The notes: generated by a model not told the origin, from the letters alone. 64,000 nucleotides of DNA from Jatrophihabitans sp. (GCA_036399055.1 DASWNX010000011.1:1-64000); one strand, 5' to 3'. Shown: positions 10,170 through 23,010, numbered from the stretch's first letter. Made by a program: numbers and translations.

Positions 10170-10237
10170 GCCCGGTTCCGCGCGACCGGCTCAGTCGGCC
10201 CGCCTCGGCGCAGCCTCGCCGTGAGAGGACCGGGCTC
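10168..10237. terminator. Inverted repeat between convergent pntB and gmk
   Basis: gagcccggt at 10168-10176 pairs with accgggctc at 10229-10237. The 52-base loop contains a further GC-rich palindrome (accggctcagtcggcc). It overlaps both gene ends and could terminate transcription from either side. Confidence 0.5.
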
Positions 10238-10820
10238 AGGAGACGACGGCGCTGATCAGCGAGACGACCTCGGCGGCGGCCCGCTCGACGTCGTCGTTGA
10301 CCACCACCACGTCGAACTCGTCGTGGGCCTGCAGCTCGTACTGGGCCCGGGTCAGCCTGGTCTCGATCATGTCGCCGGTCTCGGTGCCCCGGCCGGTCAG
10401 CCGGTCACGCAGCTCGGTCACCGACGGCGGCGCCAGAAACACGAACTGGGCTTCGGGCATCCGTTGCCGCACCTGCCGGGCGCCCTGCAACTCGATCTCC
10501 AGCAGGGTGGGCCGGCCTGCGGCCAGGTGCTGCTCGACCGGCCGGCGGGGCGTGCCGTAGCGGTGGCCGGCGAAGGTGGCGTACTCCAGCAGCCGGTCGG
10601 TGGCGATCAACTCGTCGAACTGGGCGTCGGTCAGAAAGTGGTACTGCACCCCGTCCACCTCACCCGGGCGGGGCTTGCGGGTCGTGCACGAGATCGACAC
10701 CCAGACGTGTGGGAAGAGCCTGCGCACCTCGGCCACGACAGTCCCCTTGCCCACCCCGGACGGTCCCGACAGGACGGTGAGGCGGGCGGGTGTGACGGCG
10801 TCGGTGGCGGGTTCGGTCAT
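10236..10820 (-). CDS. gmk: Guanylate kinase
   Basis: Phosphorylates GMP to GDP. The P-loop reads GPSGVGKG at residues 19-26. The GMP-binding motif is [22 protein letters not shown], followed by the lid region and RLTRAQYEL. The 194-residue length is normal. It overlaps mihF by 4 bases and sits downstream of pyrF-mihF, a conserved actinobacterial order. Confidence 0.96.
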   Translation of the reverse strand: MTEPATDAVTPARLTVLSGPSGVGKGTVVAEVRRLFPHVWVSISCTTRKPRPGEVDGVQYHFLTDAQFDELIATDRLLEYATFAGHRYGTPRRPVEQHLAAGRPTLLEIELQGARQVRQRMPEAQFVFLAPPSVTELRDRLTGRGTETGDMIETRLTRAQYELQAHDEFDVVVVNDDVERAAAEVVSLISAVVS

Positions 10821-11161
10821 GACCGCGATTGTGCCGTCTGTTCGATTCGTTGCAGCAACGCGGCGCGCTGATGAGGGCCTAATCCTCGCACCCGGCGGGA
10901 CTCGGCGATCCGCAGATCGGCCAGCAGCGCCGCCGCCCGCACCTTGCCGTAACCCGGCAAGGCGGCCAGCAGGGCGCTCACCCGCATCGCGGCGAGCTGG
11001 GAATCGGAGCCGGCCCGCTCCAACAGCTGGGAGAGGCTGATCCGGCCGCTCTTGAGGTCGGCCCGGGCCTGGGCCCTGGCCGACCGGGCGGCGGTCGCCA
11101 TCGCGAGCGCGCCGGCCCGCTGCTCAGCGCTGAGTTCAGGCGCCTCAGGCATGCCTGCCAC
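10817..11161 (-). CDS. mihF: Actinobacterial integration host factor (mIHF)
   Basis: Nucleoid-associated DNA-binding protein unrelated to proteobacterial IHF. The C-terminal half carries the H2TH-like signature [22 protein letters not shown] followed by [14 protein letters not shown]. The N-terminal helix [20 protein letters not shown] also fits. The start is GTG at 11161 or the ATG three codons later. The last four bases overlap gmk. Confidence 0.92.
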   Translation of the reverse strand: MAGMPEAPELSAEQRAGALAMATAARSARAQARADLKSGRISLSQLLERAGSDSQLAAMRVSALLAALPGYGKVRAAALLADLRIAESRRVRGLGPHQRAALLQRIEQTAQSRS

Positions 11162-11251
11162 GGTACCGGCTCACGCGCTCGGATCGGTGGCCGCCCGGCC
11201 CGCCGCTGACCGGTGAGCCGACCGGCGATCAGCAAGCCGGTCGCGGGGGTT

Positions 11252-12109
11252 TCAGCCGCGCAGGAAGAGGAAATCCTCCACGGCCTGCTCAGCCGCGGCA
11301 CGCAGCGCAGGCACGTCAGGCCCGGCCCGCAGCACCTCACGCGACACGCTCGGCAGCACCGCCCGCAGGCTGGCGCCGAAGATCCGCCGGACATCGGCGG
11401 CGGTGCCGCCCTGAGCCCCGATGCCCGGCACCAGATAGGGCCCGTTCAGCCGGCCGAGCTGCGCGACGGAGTCACCGATGGTGGCGCCCACGACGACCCC
11501 GAACGAGCCGAGCGGCTCGGCTCCGGCGTTGCGCGAGGCCAGCTCGTCGATCACCGACTGGGCCACCGTCCGGCCGTCGGCCAGCCGGGCGTGCTGCACC
11601 TGCGGACCCTCCTTGTTCGAGGTGAGGCTGAGCACAAAGACCCCGGCCTGGTGCCGGGCAGCGAGCTCGAAGGCCGGTTCCAGCGAGCCGACGCCCAGAT
11701 AGGGGCTGAGCGTGATCGCGTCCACCGCCAGGTCCGAGGACGGGTCCAGGTAGGCCTGGGCGTAGGCGGCCATCGTGGAGCCGATGTCACCGCGCTTGAC
11801 GTCCAGCAGCACCAGCGCGCCGGCCGCCCGGGCGGCGGCGACGGTCCGCTCCAGCACCGCGATGCCGCGCGAGCCGAACCGCTCGAAGAACGCCGACTGC
11901 GGTTTGATCACCGGCGCGAGGTCGCCGAAGGCCTCCACGCACGTCAGCGCGAACCGCTCCAGCGAGGCCAGGTCATCAGCCATCCCCCACTGCTCCAGCA
12001 ACTGGGCGTGCGGGTCGATGCCCAGGCATAGCGAGCCGCGCCGGTCCAGCGCCGTGCTGAGCCGCTGGCCGAAGCTCGCGGGAGCCGCCGTGCCTGGGTC
12101 CGAGCTCAC
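11252..12109 (-). CDS. pyrF: Orotidine 5'-phosphate decarboxylase, type 2
   Basis: Last step of UMP synthesis. The TIM-barrel active site is VLLDVKRGDIGSTMAAYA, and LCLGIDPH lies at the N-terminus. The 285-residue length and the SNKEGP motif are typical of the PyrF type 2 subfamily of mycobacteria and streptomycetes. The frame is open far upstream, but the GTG at 12109 overlaps the pyrD stop (GTGA) and gives the right N-terminus. Confidence 0.95.
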   Translation of the reverse strand: MSSDPGTAAPASFGQRLSTALDRRGSLCLGIDPHAQLLEQWGMADDLASLERFALTCVEAFGDLAPVIKPQSAFFERFGSRGIAVLERTVAAARAAGALVLLDVKRGDIGSTMAAYAQAYLDPSSDLAVDAITLSPYLGVGSLEPAFELAARHQAGVFVLSLTSNKEGPQVQHARLADGRTVAQSVIDELASRNAGAEPLGSFGVVVGATIGDSVAQLGRLNGPYLVPGIGAQGGTAADVRRIFGASLRAVLPSVSREVLRAGPDVPALRAAAEQAVEDFLFLRG

Positions 12110-13077
12110 GCCGGCACCGTCTGACCGGCACTCCCCCGCAGCGCCGCCTGCTGCTCCGGGCTCTTGTGCGCGAACCCGACCGCGTCCGCCACCGAGGAGA
12201 ACCCGCGGGCGTCGAGTTCGGCTTCCAGCTCCGCCAGGATCCGGACGGGCGCCATCGGGTCGTGGAACACCGCGGTGCCTACCGAGACCGCCGAGGCGCC
12301 GGCCAGCAGGAACCGCAGCGCGTCCCGCCCGGTCATGATGCCGCCCATTCCCAGCAGCGGCAGGTGCGGCACCGCCTGGTGCACCTGCCACACGCAGCGC
12401 AACGCCACCGGGCGGATCGCCGGCCCGGACAGCCCGCCGGTCACCCCGCCGAGCGCCGGCCGCAGGGTGTCCAGGTCGATCTCCATGCCCAGCAGGGTGT
12501 TGATCAACGAGATGCCGTCCGCGCCGGCATCGGTGACCGCGCGGGCGATCAGTCCGATGTCGGTCACGTCCGGCGACAGCTTGGCGAACACCGGCACGTT
12601 GGGATGGGCCGCCCGCCGGACGGCCGAGATCACCCGGCCGGCCGCGATCGGGTCGCAGGCGAACACCTGGCCGCGGCTCTCGACGTTGGGGCAGGAGATG
12701 TTGACCTCGATCAGGTCGACCGGGTGGTTGTAGAGCCGTTTGGTCAGGGCCACGTACTCGTCGGTGTGACCGCCGGCGATCGAGACCACCGCCCGCGCGC
12801 CCTGGGCGTGCAGCCAGGGCAGGTCGTGGGCCAGGAAGGCGTCGATGCCCGGCCCCTGGAGCCCGATGGAGTTGAGCATCCCGCTCGGCGTCTCGGCCAT
12901 GCGGGGCGTCGCCCGGCCCGACCGCGCTCGCAGCATGATCGACTTGGTTACGACGCCGCCGAGATCGGCGAGGTCGAAGAACTGGCTCAGCTCCTTGCCC
13001 GACGCGGCGCAACCCGACGCCGTCAGCACCGGGTTCGGCAGCTGCAGCCGCCCCAGCGAGGTTCGCAGGTCAACCAT
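12106..13077 (-). CDS. pyrD: Dihydroorotate dehydrogenase, class 1B catalytic subunit
   Basis: Oxidises dihydroorotate to orotate with FMN. The catalytic cysteine is in NISCPNV, as in class 1 enzymes (class 2 has Ser). Other motifs are TASGCAASGKE, GGVVTKSI, FAKLSPDV and GMGGIMTGRDALRFL. The PyrK partner is encoded just upstream, so this is the NAD-linked heterotetrameric class 1B type. Confidence 0.94.
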   Translation of the reverse strand: MVDLRTSLGRLQLPNPVLTASGCAASGKELSQFFDLADLGGVVTKSIMLRARSGRATPRMAETPSGMLNSIGLQGPGIDAFLAHDLPWLHAQGARAVVSIAGGHTDEYVALTKRLYNHPVDLIEVNISCPNVESRGQVFACDPIAAGRVISAVRRAAHPNVPVFAKLSPDVTDIGLIARAVTDAGADGISLINTLLGMEIDLDTLRPALGGVTGGLSGPAIRPVALRCVWQVHQAVPHLPLLGMGGIMTGRDALRFLLAGASAVSVGTAVFHDPMAPVRILAELEAELDARGFSSVADAVGFAHKSPEQQAALRGSAGQTVPA

Positions 13078-13967
13078 CTAGCGCCCCATCCCGTCAGCTC
13101 CGTGCAGGTCCGCCGGCAACGTCCCGACCTCTGCCCAGCGCACCCGGCCGGCCTCGAAGACCGGCCCCTCCACGCAGGAGCGGACGAAGCGCGACACCCC
13201 GTCCGTTCCCCGAACCGGCAACACGCAGGTCATGCACACCCCGATCCCGCACGCCATCGCCTCTTCGACCGCGACCTGAGCCGGGATCGCATGTGCCCGA
13301 GCGACCTCGCCGACCGCGGCCAGCATCGCCATCGGGCCGCAGGCGTAGACGATCTCAGCGCCCAGCCGCTCGATCGCCGAGGGCAGCGGATCGGTGACCC
13401 GACCGAGCTGGCCGGCCGAGCCGTCGTCGGTGGTCACGGTCACCTTGCCGATCAGCCGCTTGGCCTGCAGCTCACCGAACAGCCGGTCGGCCCGGGACGC
13501 TCCGACGATCATCTCGACCTCGCTGCCCAGGCCGATCAGCCGCTCGGCCAGCGGCAGCAGCGGGGCGGCGCCGTAGCCGCCGCCGACCAGCACCGCCGGC
13601 ACCGCGTCCCGCGGGATCGGAAACGGCGTCCCCAGCGGGCCGACCAGGTTCAGCCTGGCGCCGATCCGCTGACTGGCCAGCCACTCGGTGCCCGGGCCGT
13701 GCACGGCCACCACGAACTGGATGGTGCCGGCGAACTCCGCGCCCGGCTTCACCCCGTAGAGCGCGAACGAGCGGCGCAGCAGCATCGAGGTCTGCGAGCC
13801 GCCGACCGCCACCGCCACGAACTGGCCCGGCGCGAAGGCGCGCGCCACTCCGGGGGCGACCACCGTCAACTGGATGTACTCGCCGAGCCTGGTGACGTCG
13901 AAGATCTCGCCGGTCTCCTGCACCGGGCCAGTCGCCTCCGGTCCGGTCACGGCCGCGCCGTCGGCGC

Positions 13968-13971
<4 letters not shown>
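13078..13971 (-). CDS. pyrK: Dihydroorotate dehydrogenase electron-transfer subunit
   Basis: FAD and [2Fe-2S] protein that carries electrons from PyrD to NAD. The ferredoxin-reductase-like FAD region is [23 protein letters not shown]. The cluster ligands are [10 protein letters not shown] plus a later SCVEGPVF cysteine. I choose the ATG at 13971 because it overlaps the carB stop (ATGA); the frame is open 44 codons further, but that extension is Gly/Arg-rich and not family-like. 297 residues. Confidence 0.93.
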
Positions 13972-17317
<3,346 letters not shown>

Positions 17318-17318
<1 letters not shown>

Positions 17319-18505
17319 CAGTTACCGCCTTCGGTGATGTCGGTCGGCTCCGCGCTCGATCCGCTCCTGGCTCGCTGCGCTCGCTGCGATGCTCTCTCGC
17401 TGCCGCCTTCGAGGAGTTGGGCGAAGCGGTCGAACAGGTAGGCCGCGTCGTGCGGCCCGGCCGCCGCCTCCGGGTGGTACTGCACCGAGAACGCCGGGAC
17501 GTCATGGGCCCGCAGTCCCTCGACGACGTTGTCGTTGAGGCAGATGTGGCTGACCGACACCCCGCCGAAGTCGGTCTCGCTGACCCGGTCGATCGGGGCG
17601 TCGACGGCGAAGCCGTGGTTGTGGGCGGTGATCTCGACCTTGCCGGTGACCCGGTCCTGCACCGGCTGGTTGATGCCGTGGTGCCCGTAGCGGAGCTTGT
17701 AGGTCCCGAAGCCGAAGGCCCGTCCCAGCAGCTGGTTGCCGAAGCAGATCCCGAACACCGGCGTGCCGGTGGCCAGCAGCTCACGCAGCAGCGCCACCGC
17801 GCTGTCGGCGGTGGCCGGGTCGCCCGGCCCGTTGGACACGAACACCGCGTCGGCGCCGGTGTCGAGGACCTGCCGCAGGCTGGAGTCCGCCGGCAGCACA
17901 TGGCTGGTGATGCCGCGCTGAGCCAACCGGTGCGGGGTCATCGACTTGATGCCGTAGTCCAGCGCCGCGATGCTGAACCGGCGGGTCCCGATCGCCTCGA
18001 CGGTGTAGGCCTGGGCGGTGCTGACCTCGCCGGCAAGATCGGCGCCGGCCATCTCCGGCGAGGCCAGCACCCGCTGCCGCACCGAGTCGGGGTCCAGGTC
18101 GGTCGTGGAGATCGCGCAGCGCATCGCGCCGCGCTCGCGCAGGTGCCGGGTCAGCGCCCGGGTGTCGATGCCCGAGATCCCGACCACGCCCTGGTTCTGC
18201 AGCTCCTCCTCCAGGGATCGGGTGGCGCGCCAGTTCGACATCCGCCGGGCCGGGTCCCGCACGACGTAGCCCGACACCCAGATCCGCGAGGACTCCTGAT
18301 CCTCGTCGTTGACACCGGTGTTGCCGATGTGCGGGGCGGTCTGGACCACCACCTGACGGTGATAGGACGGATCGGTCAAGGTCTCCTGATAGCCGGTCAT
18401 GCCAGTGTTGAACACGGCCTCGCCGAACGTCTCACCGGCCGCGCCGTAGGACTCGCCGGTGAAGGACCGGCCGTCCTCCAGGACCAGAATCGCCTTGTCA
18501 GTCAT
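17318..18505 (-). CDS. carA: Carbamoyl-phosphate synthase small (glutaminase) subunit
   Basis: Class I glutamine amidotransferase supplying ammonia to CarB. The nucleophile Cys is in [11 protein letters not shown], and the His/Glu pair is in [12 protein letters not shown]. The ATG at 18505 has GAGG five bases upstream; the longer open frame overlaps the previous gene. The C-terminus carries an unusual Arg/Ser/Ala tail ([18 protein letters not shown]) encoded by 17341-17405. That DNA resembles the intergenic repeat family seen elsewhere in the window, so a repeat copy appears to have extended the protein. Confidence 0.96.
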
Positions 18506-18527
18506 CTCTGCCTCGTTCTCGGTCTCG

Positions 18528-19130
18528 TCACTGCTCGTGCTGCCAGACGCCGGGCCGGACGTCACCGGCCGGTTGGCTGCCCTTCGGTTGGCTGCCGTTC
18601 GCCGCGCTGCCATTCGCCGCGCTGTCGTTAGGCTTACTGCCGGGCTGGGCCCGGTGCTCGATCGCCGTTATCCACGCTGGGTATCCGGTCTTGTCATCAG
18701 CTCTGATGCCGGTGTCCAGATCCTGCTCGCCGTGGCGCCAGCGCAGCACCAGCAGGCCGCCTCGGCCGACCACCTTGCCGGCCAGCGCCGGCTCCAGCCG
18801 CGCGTCGATCAGCTGCGGCGCCGGGATGAAGATCGGCGTGCTGCCCTGCCGCTGGATCAGCGCCCCCGCCTCGGTGAGCCTGGCCACCGACTCGGCCCGG
18901 GCGCCCAGGCCGCCGGCCACGATCCGGTCCTGCCACCGGGTCGCCAGGGTGCTGCCGACGTAGAGCCCGGTCAGCGGCGCGGCCAGCTCGGTCCCGAGCG
19001 CGGCCGGCACTGCCGGCAACTCCGGCAGCCAGTCCTGGCGCCGGCCGCGGCGTCGCCAGCCCAGCCACATGCCGGCCAGGGCCAGCGCGAACAGCACGCC
19101 GCACGCCGCCACCAGCTGCCAGCGGGTCAT
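18528..19130 (-). CDS. Membrane-anchored PH-like domain protein of the pyr operon
   Basis: One N-terminal transmembrane helix ([20 protein letters not shown]) is followed by a basic stretch, then a beta-rich domain ([55 protein letters not shown]). Genes of this kind commonly sit between pyrC and carA in actinobacteria; the fold is annotated PH-like and the function is unknown. The C-terminal 40 residues are low-complexity with short repeats (AANGS, KGSQP). The start overlaps the pyrC stop (ATGA). Confidence 0.75.
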   Translation of the reverse strand: MTRWQLVAACGVLFALALAGMWLGWRRRGRRQDWLPELPAVPAALGTELAAPLTGLYVGSTLATRWQDRIVAGGLGARAESVARLTEAGALIQRQGSTPIFIPAPQLIDARLEPALAGKVVGRGGLLVLRWRHGEQDLDTGIRADDKTGYPAWITAIEHRAQPGSKPNDSAANGSAANGSQPKGSQPAGDVRPGVWQHEQ

Positions 19131-20461
19131 GCCCGCACCGCCGCGGACGGGGCGAGGACCGCGCCGTCGCGCACGGTGGCCCGGCCGCGCAGAAAGGTGG
19201 CCAGCACCTGGCCGGGCAGCCGCCGGCCGGCGAACGGGGTGTTGCGTGCCAGCGAGGCCAGCCTGGCCGGCTCGACCAGCCAGCTGCCGGCCGGATCGAT
19301 CAGGGTGAGGTTGGCCGGCTCGCCCGCCGCGATCGGACGGCCGTGCCCGGCGAGCCGGCCGATCAGCGCAGGTCGGACGCTCATCCGGTCGGCCAGGCCG
19401 GCCCAGTCCAGCCGGCCGGGCTCGACCATCGTCTCGATCAGCACGCCGAGGGCGGTCTGCAGACCCAGCATCCCGAACGCGGCGTCGCCGAAAGCGTGGT
19501 CCTTGTCGTGCGCGGCGTGCGGGGCGTGGTCGGTGGCCACCGCGTCGATCGTCCCATCGGCCAGGCCGGCACGCAGCGCCTCGACGTCCTCCGCCGGGCG
19601 CAGCGGTGGGTTGACCTTGTAGACCGGGTCATAACTGCTCAGCAGGTCACAGGTCAGCAGCAGGTGGTGGGGGGTCACCTCGGCGGTGACGGCGATCCCG
19701 CGGGCCTTGGCCCAGCGCAGCACCTCGACGCTGCCGGCGCTGGACACGTGGCAGACATGCAGCCGCGAGCCGGTGTGCCGGGCCAGCATCACGTCACGGG
19801 CGATGACGCTCTCCTCGGCGACCGAGGGCCAGCCGGGAAGCCCCAGCCGGCCGGACAGCTCGCCCTCGTGGGCGCAGCAGCTGGCGTCGGCCAGCCGCGG
19901 GTCCTGGGCGTGCTGGGCCAGCACGGCGTCGAACGGCTTGAGGTACTCCAGCGCCCGGCGCATCAGCCGTGCGTCGCTGACGCAGTGCCCGTCGTCGCTG
20001 AACACCCTCACCGCAGCGCTTGAGCGCGCCATGTTGGCGATCTCGGCCAGCTGCTCGCCGGCCAGCCCCCGCGACACCGCCCCGACCGGCCGGACGTCGA
20101 CCAGGCCGGCCAGCTCACCGAGCCGGGCCACCTGCTCGACCATCTCGGCGGTGTCTGCGACCGGGTTGGTGTTGGCCATCGCGTGCACCGCGGTGAACCC
20201 GCCGAGCGCGGCCGCGGCCGAGCCGGTGGCGATCGTCTCGGTGTCCTCGCGTCCGGGCTCGCGCAGGTGGGTGTGCAGGTCGACCAGCCCCGGCAGCAGC
20301 ACCGCGCCCTCGGCCTCGATCAGCTGCGCGCCGTCGGGCAGGCTCAGCGAGGGCCCGACCGCGGCGATGACGCCGTCGGCCAGCAGCACGTCGGTCGGCG
20401 CCGCGCCCAGCGGCCGCGCCCCGCGCAGCAGCACCGGCGCCGGGCGCGCGAAGCCGGTCAC
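19127..20461 (-). CDS. pyrC: Dihydroorotase
   Basis: Cyclises carbamoyl aspartate. Metal-binding motif [10 protein letters not shown] lies near residue 58, further ligand regions are HAMANTNP and [12 protein letters not shown], and the late signature is ATDHAPH. Amidohydrolase type I, 444 residues. The GTG at 20461 overlaps the pyrB stop (GTGA). Confidence 0.96.
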   Translation of the reverse strand: MTGFARPAPVLLRGARPLGAAPTDVLLADGVIAAVGPSLSLPDGAQLIEAEGAVLLPGLVDLHTHLREPGREDTETIATGSAAAALGGFTAVHAMANTNPVADTAEMVEQVARLGELAGLVDVRPVGAVSRGLAGEQLAEIANMARSSAAVRVFSDDGHCVSDARLMRRALEYLKPFDAVLAQHAQDPRLADASCCAHEGELSGRLGLPGWPSVAEESVIARDVMLARHTGSRLHVCHVSSAGSVEVLRWAKARGIAVTAEVTPHHLLLTCDLLSSYDPVYKVNPPLRPAEDVEALRAGLADGTIDAVATDHAPHAAHDKDHAFGDAAFGMLGLQTALGVLIETMVEPGRLDWAGLADRMSVRPALIGRLAGHGRPIAAGEPANLTLIDPAGSWLVEPARLASLARNTPFAGRRLPGQVLATFLRGRATVRDGAVLAPSAAVRA

Positions 20462-21468
20462 GAGGACGCCCCTGCCGGCTCGTTCGGACTCGCCTTGAGC
20501 GCGCCGGACACCTCGTCGGCGCCTGCCAGCAGGTGATAGAGCACCGCCATCCGGATGGCCACCCCGGCCCGGACCTGGTCCAGCACCAGGGACCGGCCGC
20601 TGTCGGCCGCCGCCGATGAGATCTCCAGGCCGCGGTTCATCGGACCCGGATGCAGCACCGGCGCGTGCTCGGGCAGCAGCTCCAGCCGAGCCGGGCTCAG
20701 GCCGTAACCGATCGCGTACTCGCGCTCGGTCGGGAAGTAGCCGACCGCCGCCCGGCCGCCTGTCGAGCTGGCGCCCATCCGCTCGCGCTGGACGCGCAGC
20801 ATCATCACGGCGTCGACGTCGCCGGCCACCTTGCCTGCCAGGGTGGCGTCGAGGTCCCAGCTGGTGGTGCAGTTCCACCCATGCACGCCGGACGGCATCA
20901 GGGTGGGCGGCGCGACCAGCGTCACCTGGGCGCCCAGCGTGGTGAGCAGCATGACGTTGGAGCGAGCCACCCGGCTGTGCACCAGGTCGCCCACGATGAC
21001 GATGTGCCGTCCGGCCAGCTCACCGAGCCGGCGACGCAGCGAGAACGCGTCCAGCAGCGCCTGGGTCGGGTGCTCGTGGGTGCCGTCGCCGGCGTTGACG
21101 ACGTGGCAGTCGACCCACTCGGTGATCCGCTGCACGGCGCCGGAGCTGGGATGCCGGACCACCAGCGCGTCCACCCCGAGCGCGGCGACGGTCAAGGCGG
21201 TGTCGCGCAGGCTCTCGCCCTTGCTGACGCTGGAGCCCTTGGCGCTGACGTTGATCACGTCGGCCGAGAGCCACTTTCCGGCGATCTCGAAGGACGACCT
21301 GGTCCGGGTCGAGTCCTCGAAGAACAGGTTGACGATGGTGCGCCCGCGCAGCGCCGGCAACTTCTTGACCTGCCGGTTCTGGATCGCGTCCATCTGCTCG
21401 GCCGAGTCCAGGATCTGGTTGGCGCCGGCCGCGTCGAGATCACCGGCTGAGAGCAGGTGCCTGATCAT
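20458..21468 (-). CDS. pyrB: Aspartate carbamoyltransferase catalytic subunit
   Basis: Condenses carbamoyl phosphate with aspartate. The carbamoyl-phosphate loop is [13 protein letters not shown], with the [12 protein letters not shown] loop after it and [11 protein letters not shown] near the C-terminus. At 336 residues it is slightly longer than usual because of a non-conserved tail ([15 protein letters not shown]). ATG at 21468 overlaps the stop of the micro-ORF that joins it to pyrR. A GGAG sits 5 bases upstream. Confidence 0.97.
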   Translation of the reverse strand: MIRHLLSAGDLDAAGANQILDSAEQMDAIQNRQVKKLPALRGRTIVNLFFEDSTRTRSSFEIAGKWLSADVINVSAKGSSVSKGESLRDTALTVAALGVDALVVRHPSSGAVQRITEWVDCHVVNAGDGTHEHPTQALLDAFSLRRRLGELAGRHIVIVGDLVHSRVARSNVMLLTTLGAQVTLVAPPTLMPSGVHGWNCTTSWDLDATLAGKVAGDVDAVMMLRVQRERMGASSTGGRAAVGYFPTEREYAIGYGLSPARLELLPEHAPVLHPGPMNRGLEISSAAADSGRSLVLDQVRAGVAIRMAVLYHLLAGADEVSGALKASPNEPAGASS

Positions 21469-21554
21469 GCGATCTCCACGGTCTTCGCGCGAGCGCTCAT
21501 CCCCGCCATTGGCTGCGCTCCTGCCTCGCTGGCGCTGCCTCGATGCTCGCTCAT
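21465..21554 (-). CDS. Candidate 29-codon linking micro-ORF in a repeat element (pyrR/pyrB)
   Basis: ATG at 21554 overlaps the pyrR stop (ATGA) and its TGA overlaps the pyrB ATG (ATGA), so one frame spans the whole gap. The peptide begins [14 protein letters not shown] and continues through [11 protein letters not shown]. It aligns with the pntAB/pntB linker in the same frame (MSEHR, AQ, M, MSARAK). The coding strand of the repeat is co-directional with the operon, as at the other sites. Confidence 0.5.
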   Translation of the reverse strand: MSEHRGSASEAGAQPMAGMSARAKTVEIA

Positions 21555-22186
21555 GCGATCCCCCCGCCGACGATGCTGACCTCGTCGACGCCGTCGGTCT
21601 CGGTCAGGCTGACCCGCACCTGCTCCTCGACCGAGGTCGGCAGGTTCTTGCCCACGTAGTCGGCCCGGATCGGCAGCTCGCGATGGCCGCGGTCGACCAG
21701 CACCGCCAGCTGCACCGCGCGTGGGCGTCCCAGGTCGGTCAGGGCGTCCAGCGCGGCTCGGACGGTGCGACCGGAGAACAGCACGTCATCGACCAGGATC
21801 ACCAGCCTGCCGTCCACCCCGCCCACCGGCTCGACCGTGCGCCCCAGCGGTCGTCTGGCCTGCGTGCGCAGGTCGTCGCGGTAGAGGGTGATGTCCAGAC
21901 TGCCCAGGCCCACCTCGACGCCGGAGAAGCCGGCGATGCGAGCGGCCAACCGGTGCGCCAGTGGCTGGCCGCGGGTCGGGATGCCCAGCAGCACCACGTC
22001 GGCGCCGCCTCGGGTCTTCTCCAGGATCTGGTGGGCGATCCGGTCCAGCACCCGGGAGATGTCAGCGGCGTGCAGGACCGTCTTGGCGCCGGCGGACCGC
22101 GGTGTCGACGGCGGCACCGAGACGGCCGGCGCGGTGAAAGTGGGCGTGGCGCCGACAGGTGTCGCCGGGCTTGGCTGCGCAGGCAT
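21551..22186 (-). CDS. pyrR: PyrR: pyr operon regulator / uracil phosphoribosyltransferase
   Basis: UMP/PRPP-sensing RNA-binding attenuator protein. The PRPP-binding motif is [22 protein letters not shown], with IPTRGQPLA and DITLYRDDL as further signatures. The first 33 residues are a Pro/Ala/Thr-rich extension beyond the usual 180-residue core. First gene of the pyr operon; its leader carries a PyrR-type binding loop. Confidence 0.95.
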   Translation of the reverse strand: MPAQPSPATPVGATPTFTAPAVSVPPSTPRSAGAKTVLHAADISRVLDRIAHQILEKTRGGADVVLLGIPTRGQPLAHRLAARIAGFSGVEVGLGSLDITLYRDDLRTQARRPLGRTVEPVGGVDGRLVILVDDVLFSGRTVRAALDALTDLGRPRAVQLAVLVDRGHRELPIRADYVGKNLPTSVEEQVRVSLTETDGVDEVSIVGGGIA

Positions 22187-22206
22187 GCTGCGAAGACCCC
22201 CTTCCC

Positions 22207-22220
22207 CGCCTCACTGGACG
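22207..22220 (-). promoter_or_regulatory. Putative PyrR-binding RNA loop in the pyr leader
   Basis: On the transcript strand the bases read CGUCCAGUGAGGCG, close to the known PyrR loop consensus ARUCCNGNGAGGYU (only the first and last bases differ). It ends 20 nt before the pyrR ATG and directly abuts the AAGGGGG ribosome binding site. That geometry suits translational repression, as described for mycobacterial pyr leaders, rather than a terminator switch. Confidence 0.65.
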
Positions 22221-22295
22221 AGTCGTTAAAGGACGTCGAATCGACACTGACGGTAGCAGAATGAAGGACGGCAACCACGCCGCAGGCTAGTGTCG

Positions 22296-22347
22296 GGTTA
22301 CCCGGTTACAGTATGTGGAAGTGTTACCCTGTGAAGTCAGCGTTACC
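22296..22347. promoter_or_regulatory. Cluster of TTACC motifs with a near-consensus BldD box
   Basis: The gap between divergent pyrR and bldD has gttaccctgtgaag at 22323-22336. This matches the published BldD consensus (nTnACnC[A/T]GnGTnAn) at every fixed base through GnG and fails only at the following T. ggttac occurs twice at 22296-22309 and cgttacc at 22341-22347; a further attacc lies at about 22380-22385. BldD represses its own gene in Streptomyces, so autoregulation is the simplest reading. Confidence 0.5.
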
Positions 22348-22416
22348 AGCCGACATTGGGTGACAAGTCCGACGAGACGATTACCATGCGTGGCCACTTA
22401 CGTTAAGGACGGGGAC

Positions 22417-23010
22417 GTGACTGAGCACAACACTCCGACCATCGGTGAAGACGTCGCCGCGGCCCCCGGCGCTGAAGGCGTCGGCCCCGAGGCTGCCGGG
22501 CTGGCTCCCGGCGATCGTGAGTACGCCCGCGCGCTCGGCACCCGGCTGAGAGCGGTCAGATCCCAGCAGCGACTGTCCCTGCACGGTGTCGAGCGCAAGT
22601 CCAACGGCAAGTGGAAAGCGGTCGTGGTCGGCTCGTACGAGCGCGGCGACCGCGCGGTGTCGGTGGCCCGGCTGGCCGAGCTGGCCGAGTTCTACGGCGT
22701 GCCCATCTCAGAGTTGCTGCCCACCGAAGACGGCGCGCCCAGCAGCCGGGCTGACAGCGGTGGCAAGGTCGTCCTCGACCTGCAGAAGCTGCAACACGTG
22801 CCCGCCGAGGACGCCGCGCCGCTGGTGCGCTACGCCCACTCCATCCAGCGCCAGCGTGGTGACTACGGCAACAAGGTGCTCTCGATCCGCGGCGAGGACC
22901 TGCGAGCGCTGGCTCTGATGTTCGACACGTCGCTGGAGCGGTTGACCGAGAAGCTGCTCAGCTGGGGCGTGCTGGCCCCGGGCTCCATCGGGCACGGCCA
23001 GCTCGACTGA
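22417..23010 (+). CDS. bldD: BldD-type developmental regulator, c-di-GMP responsive
   Basis: DNA-binding master regulator homologue. An XRE-type helix-turn-helix domain (LGTRLRAVRSQQRLSLHGVE through GSYERGDRAVSVARLAELAEFYGVP) is followed by a C-terminal domain. The c-di-GMP signature RGD-X8-RxxD is intact at residues 147-161 (RGD ... RGED). A GTG at 22417 with AAGGA seven bases before it is preferred over the longer open frame. It has an acidic extension of about 40 residues before the HTH that Streptomyces BldD lacks. Neighbours (pyrR, nusB, efp) match the streptomycete bldD locus. Confidence 0.93.
   Translation: MTEHNTPTIGEDVAAAPGAEGVGPEAAGLAPGDREYARALGTRLRAVRSQQRLSLHGVERKSNGKWKAVVVGSYERGDRAVSVARLAELAEFYGVPISELLPTEDGAPSSRADSGGKVVLDLQKLQHVPAEDAAPLVRYAHSIQRQRGDYGNKVLSIRGEDLRALALMFDTSLERLTEKLLSWGVLAPGSIGHGQLD

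Noticed and set aside
12110..13012. Long upstream extension of pyrF in the same frame
   Set aside because: It overlaps pyrD completely; the PyrF N-terminus starts just after the GTG that overlaps the pyrD stop.
18546..18640. Short gttggctgcc/gttcgccgcgctgcc repeats as a member of the linker family
   Set aside because: They lie inside the C-terminus of the PH-like protein, lack the core sequence, and encode an [12 protein letters not shown] low-complexity tail.
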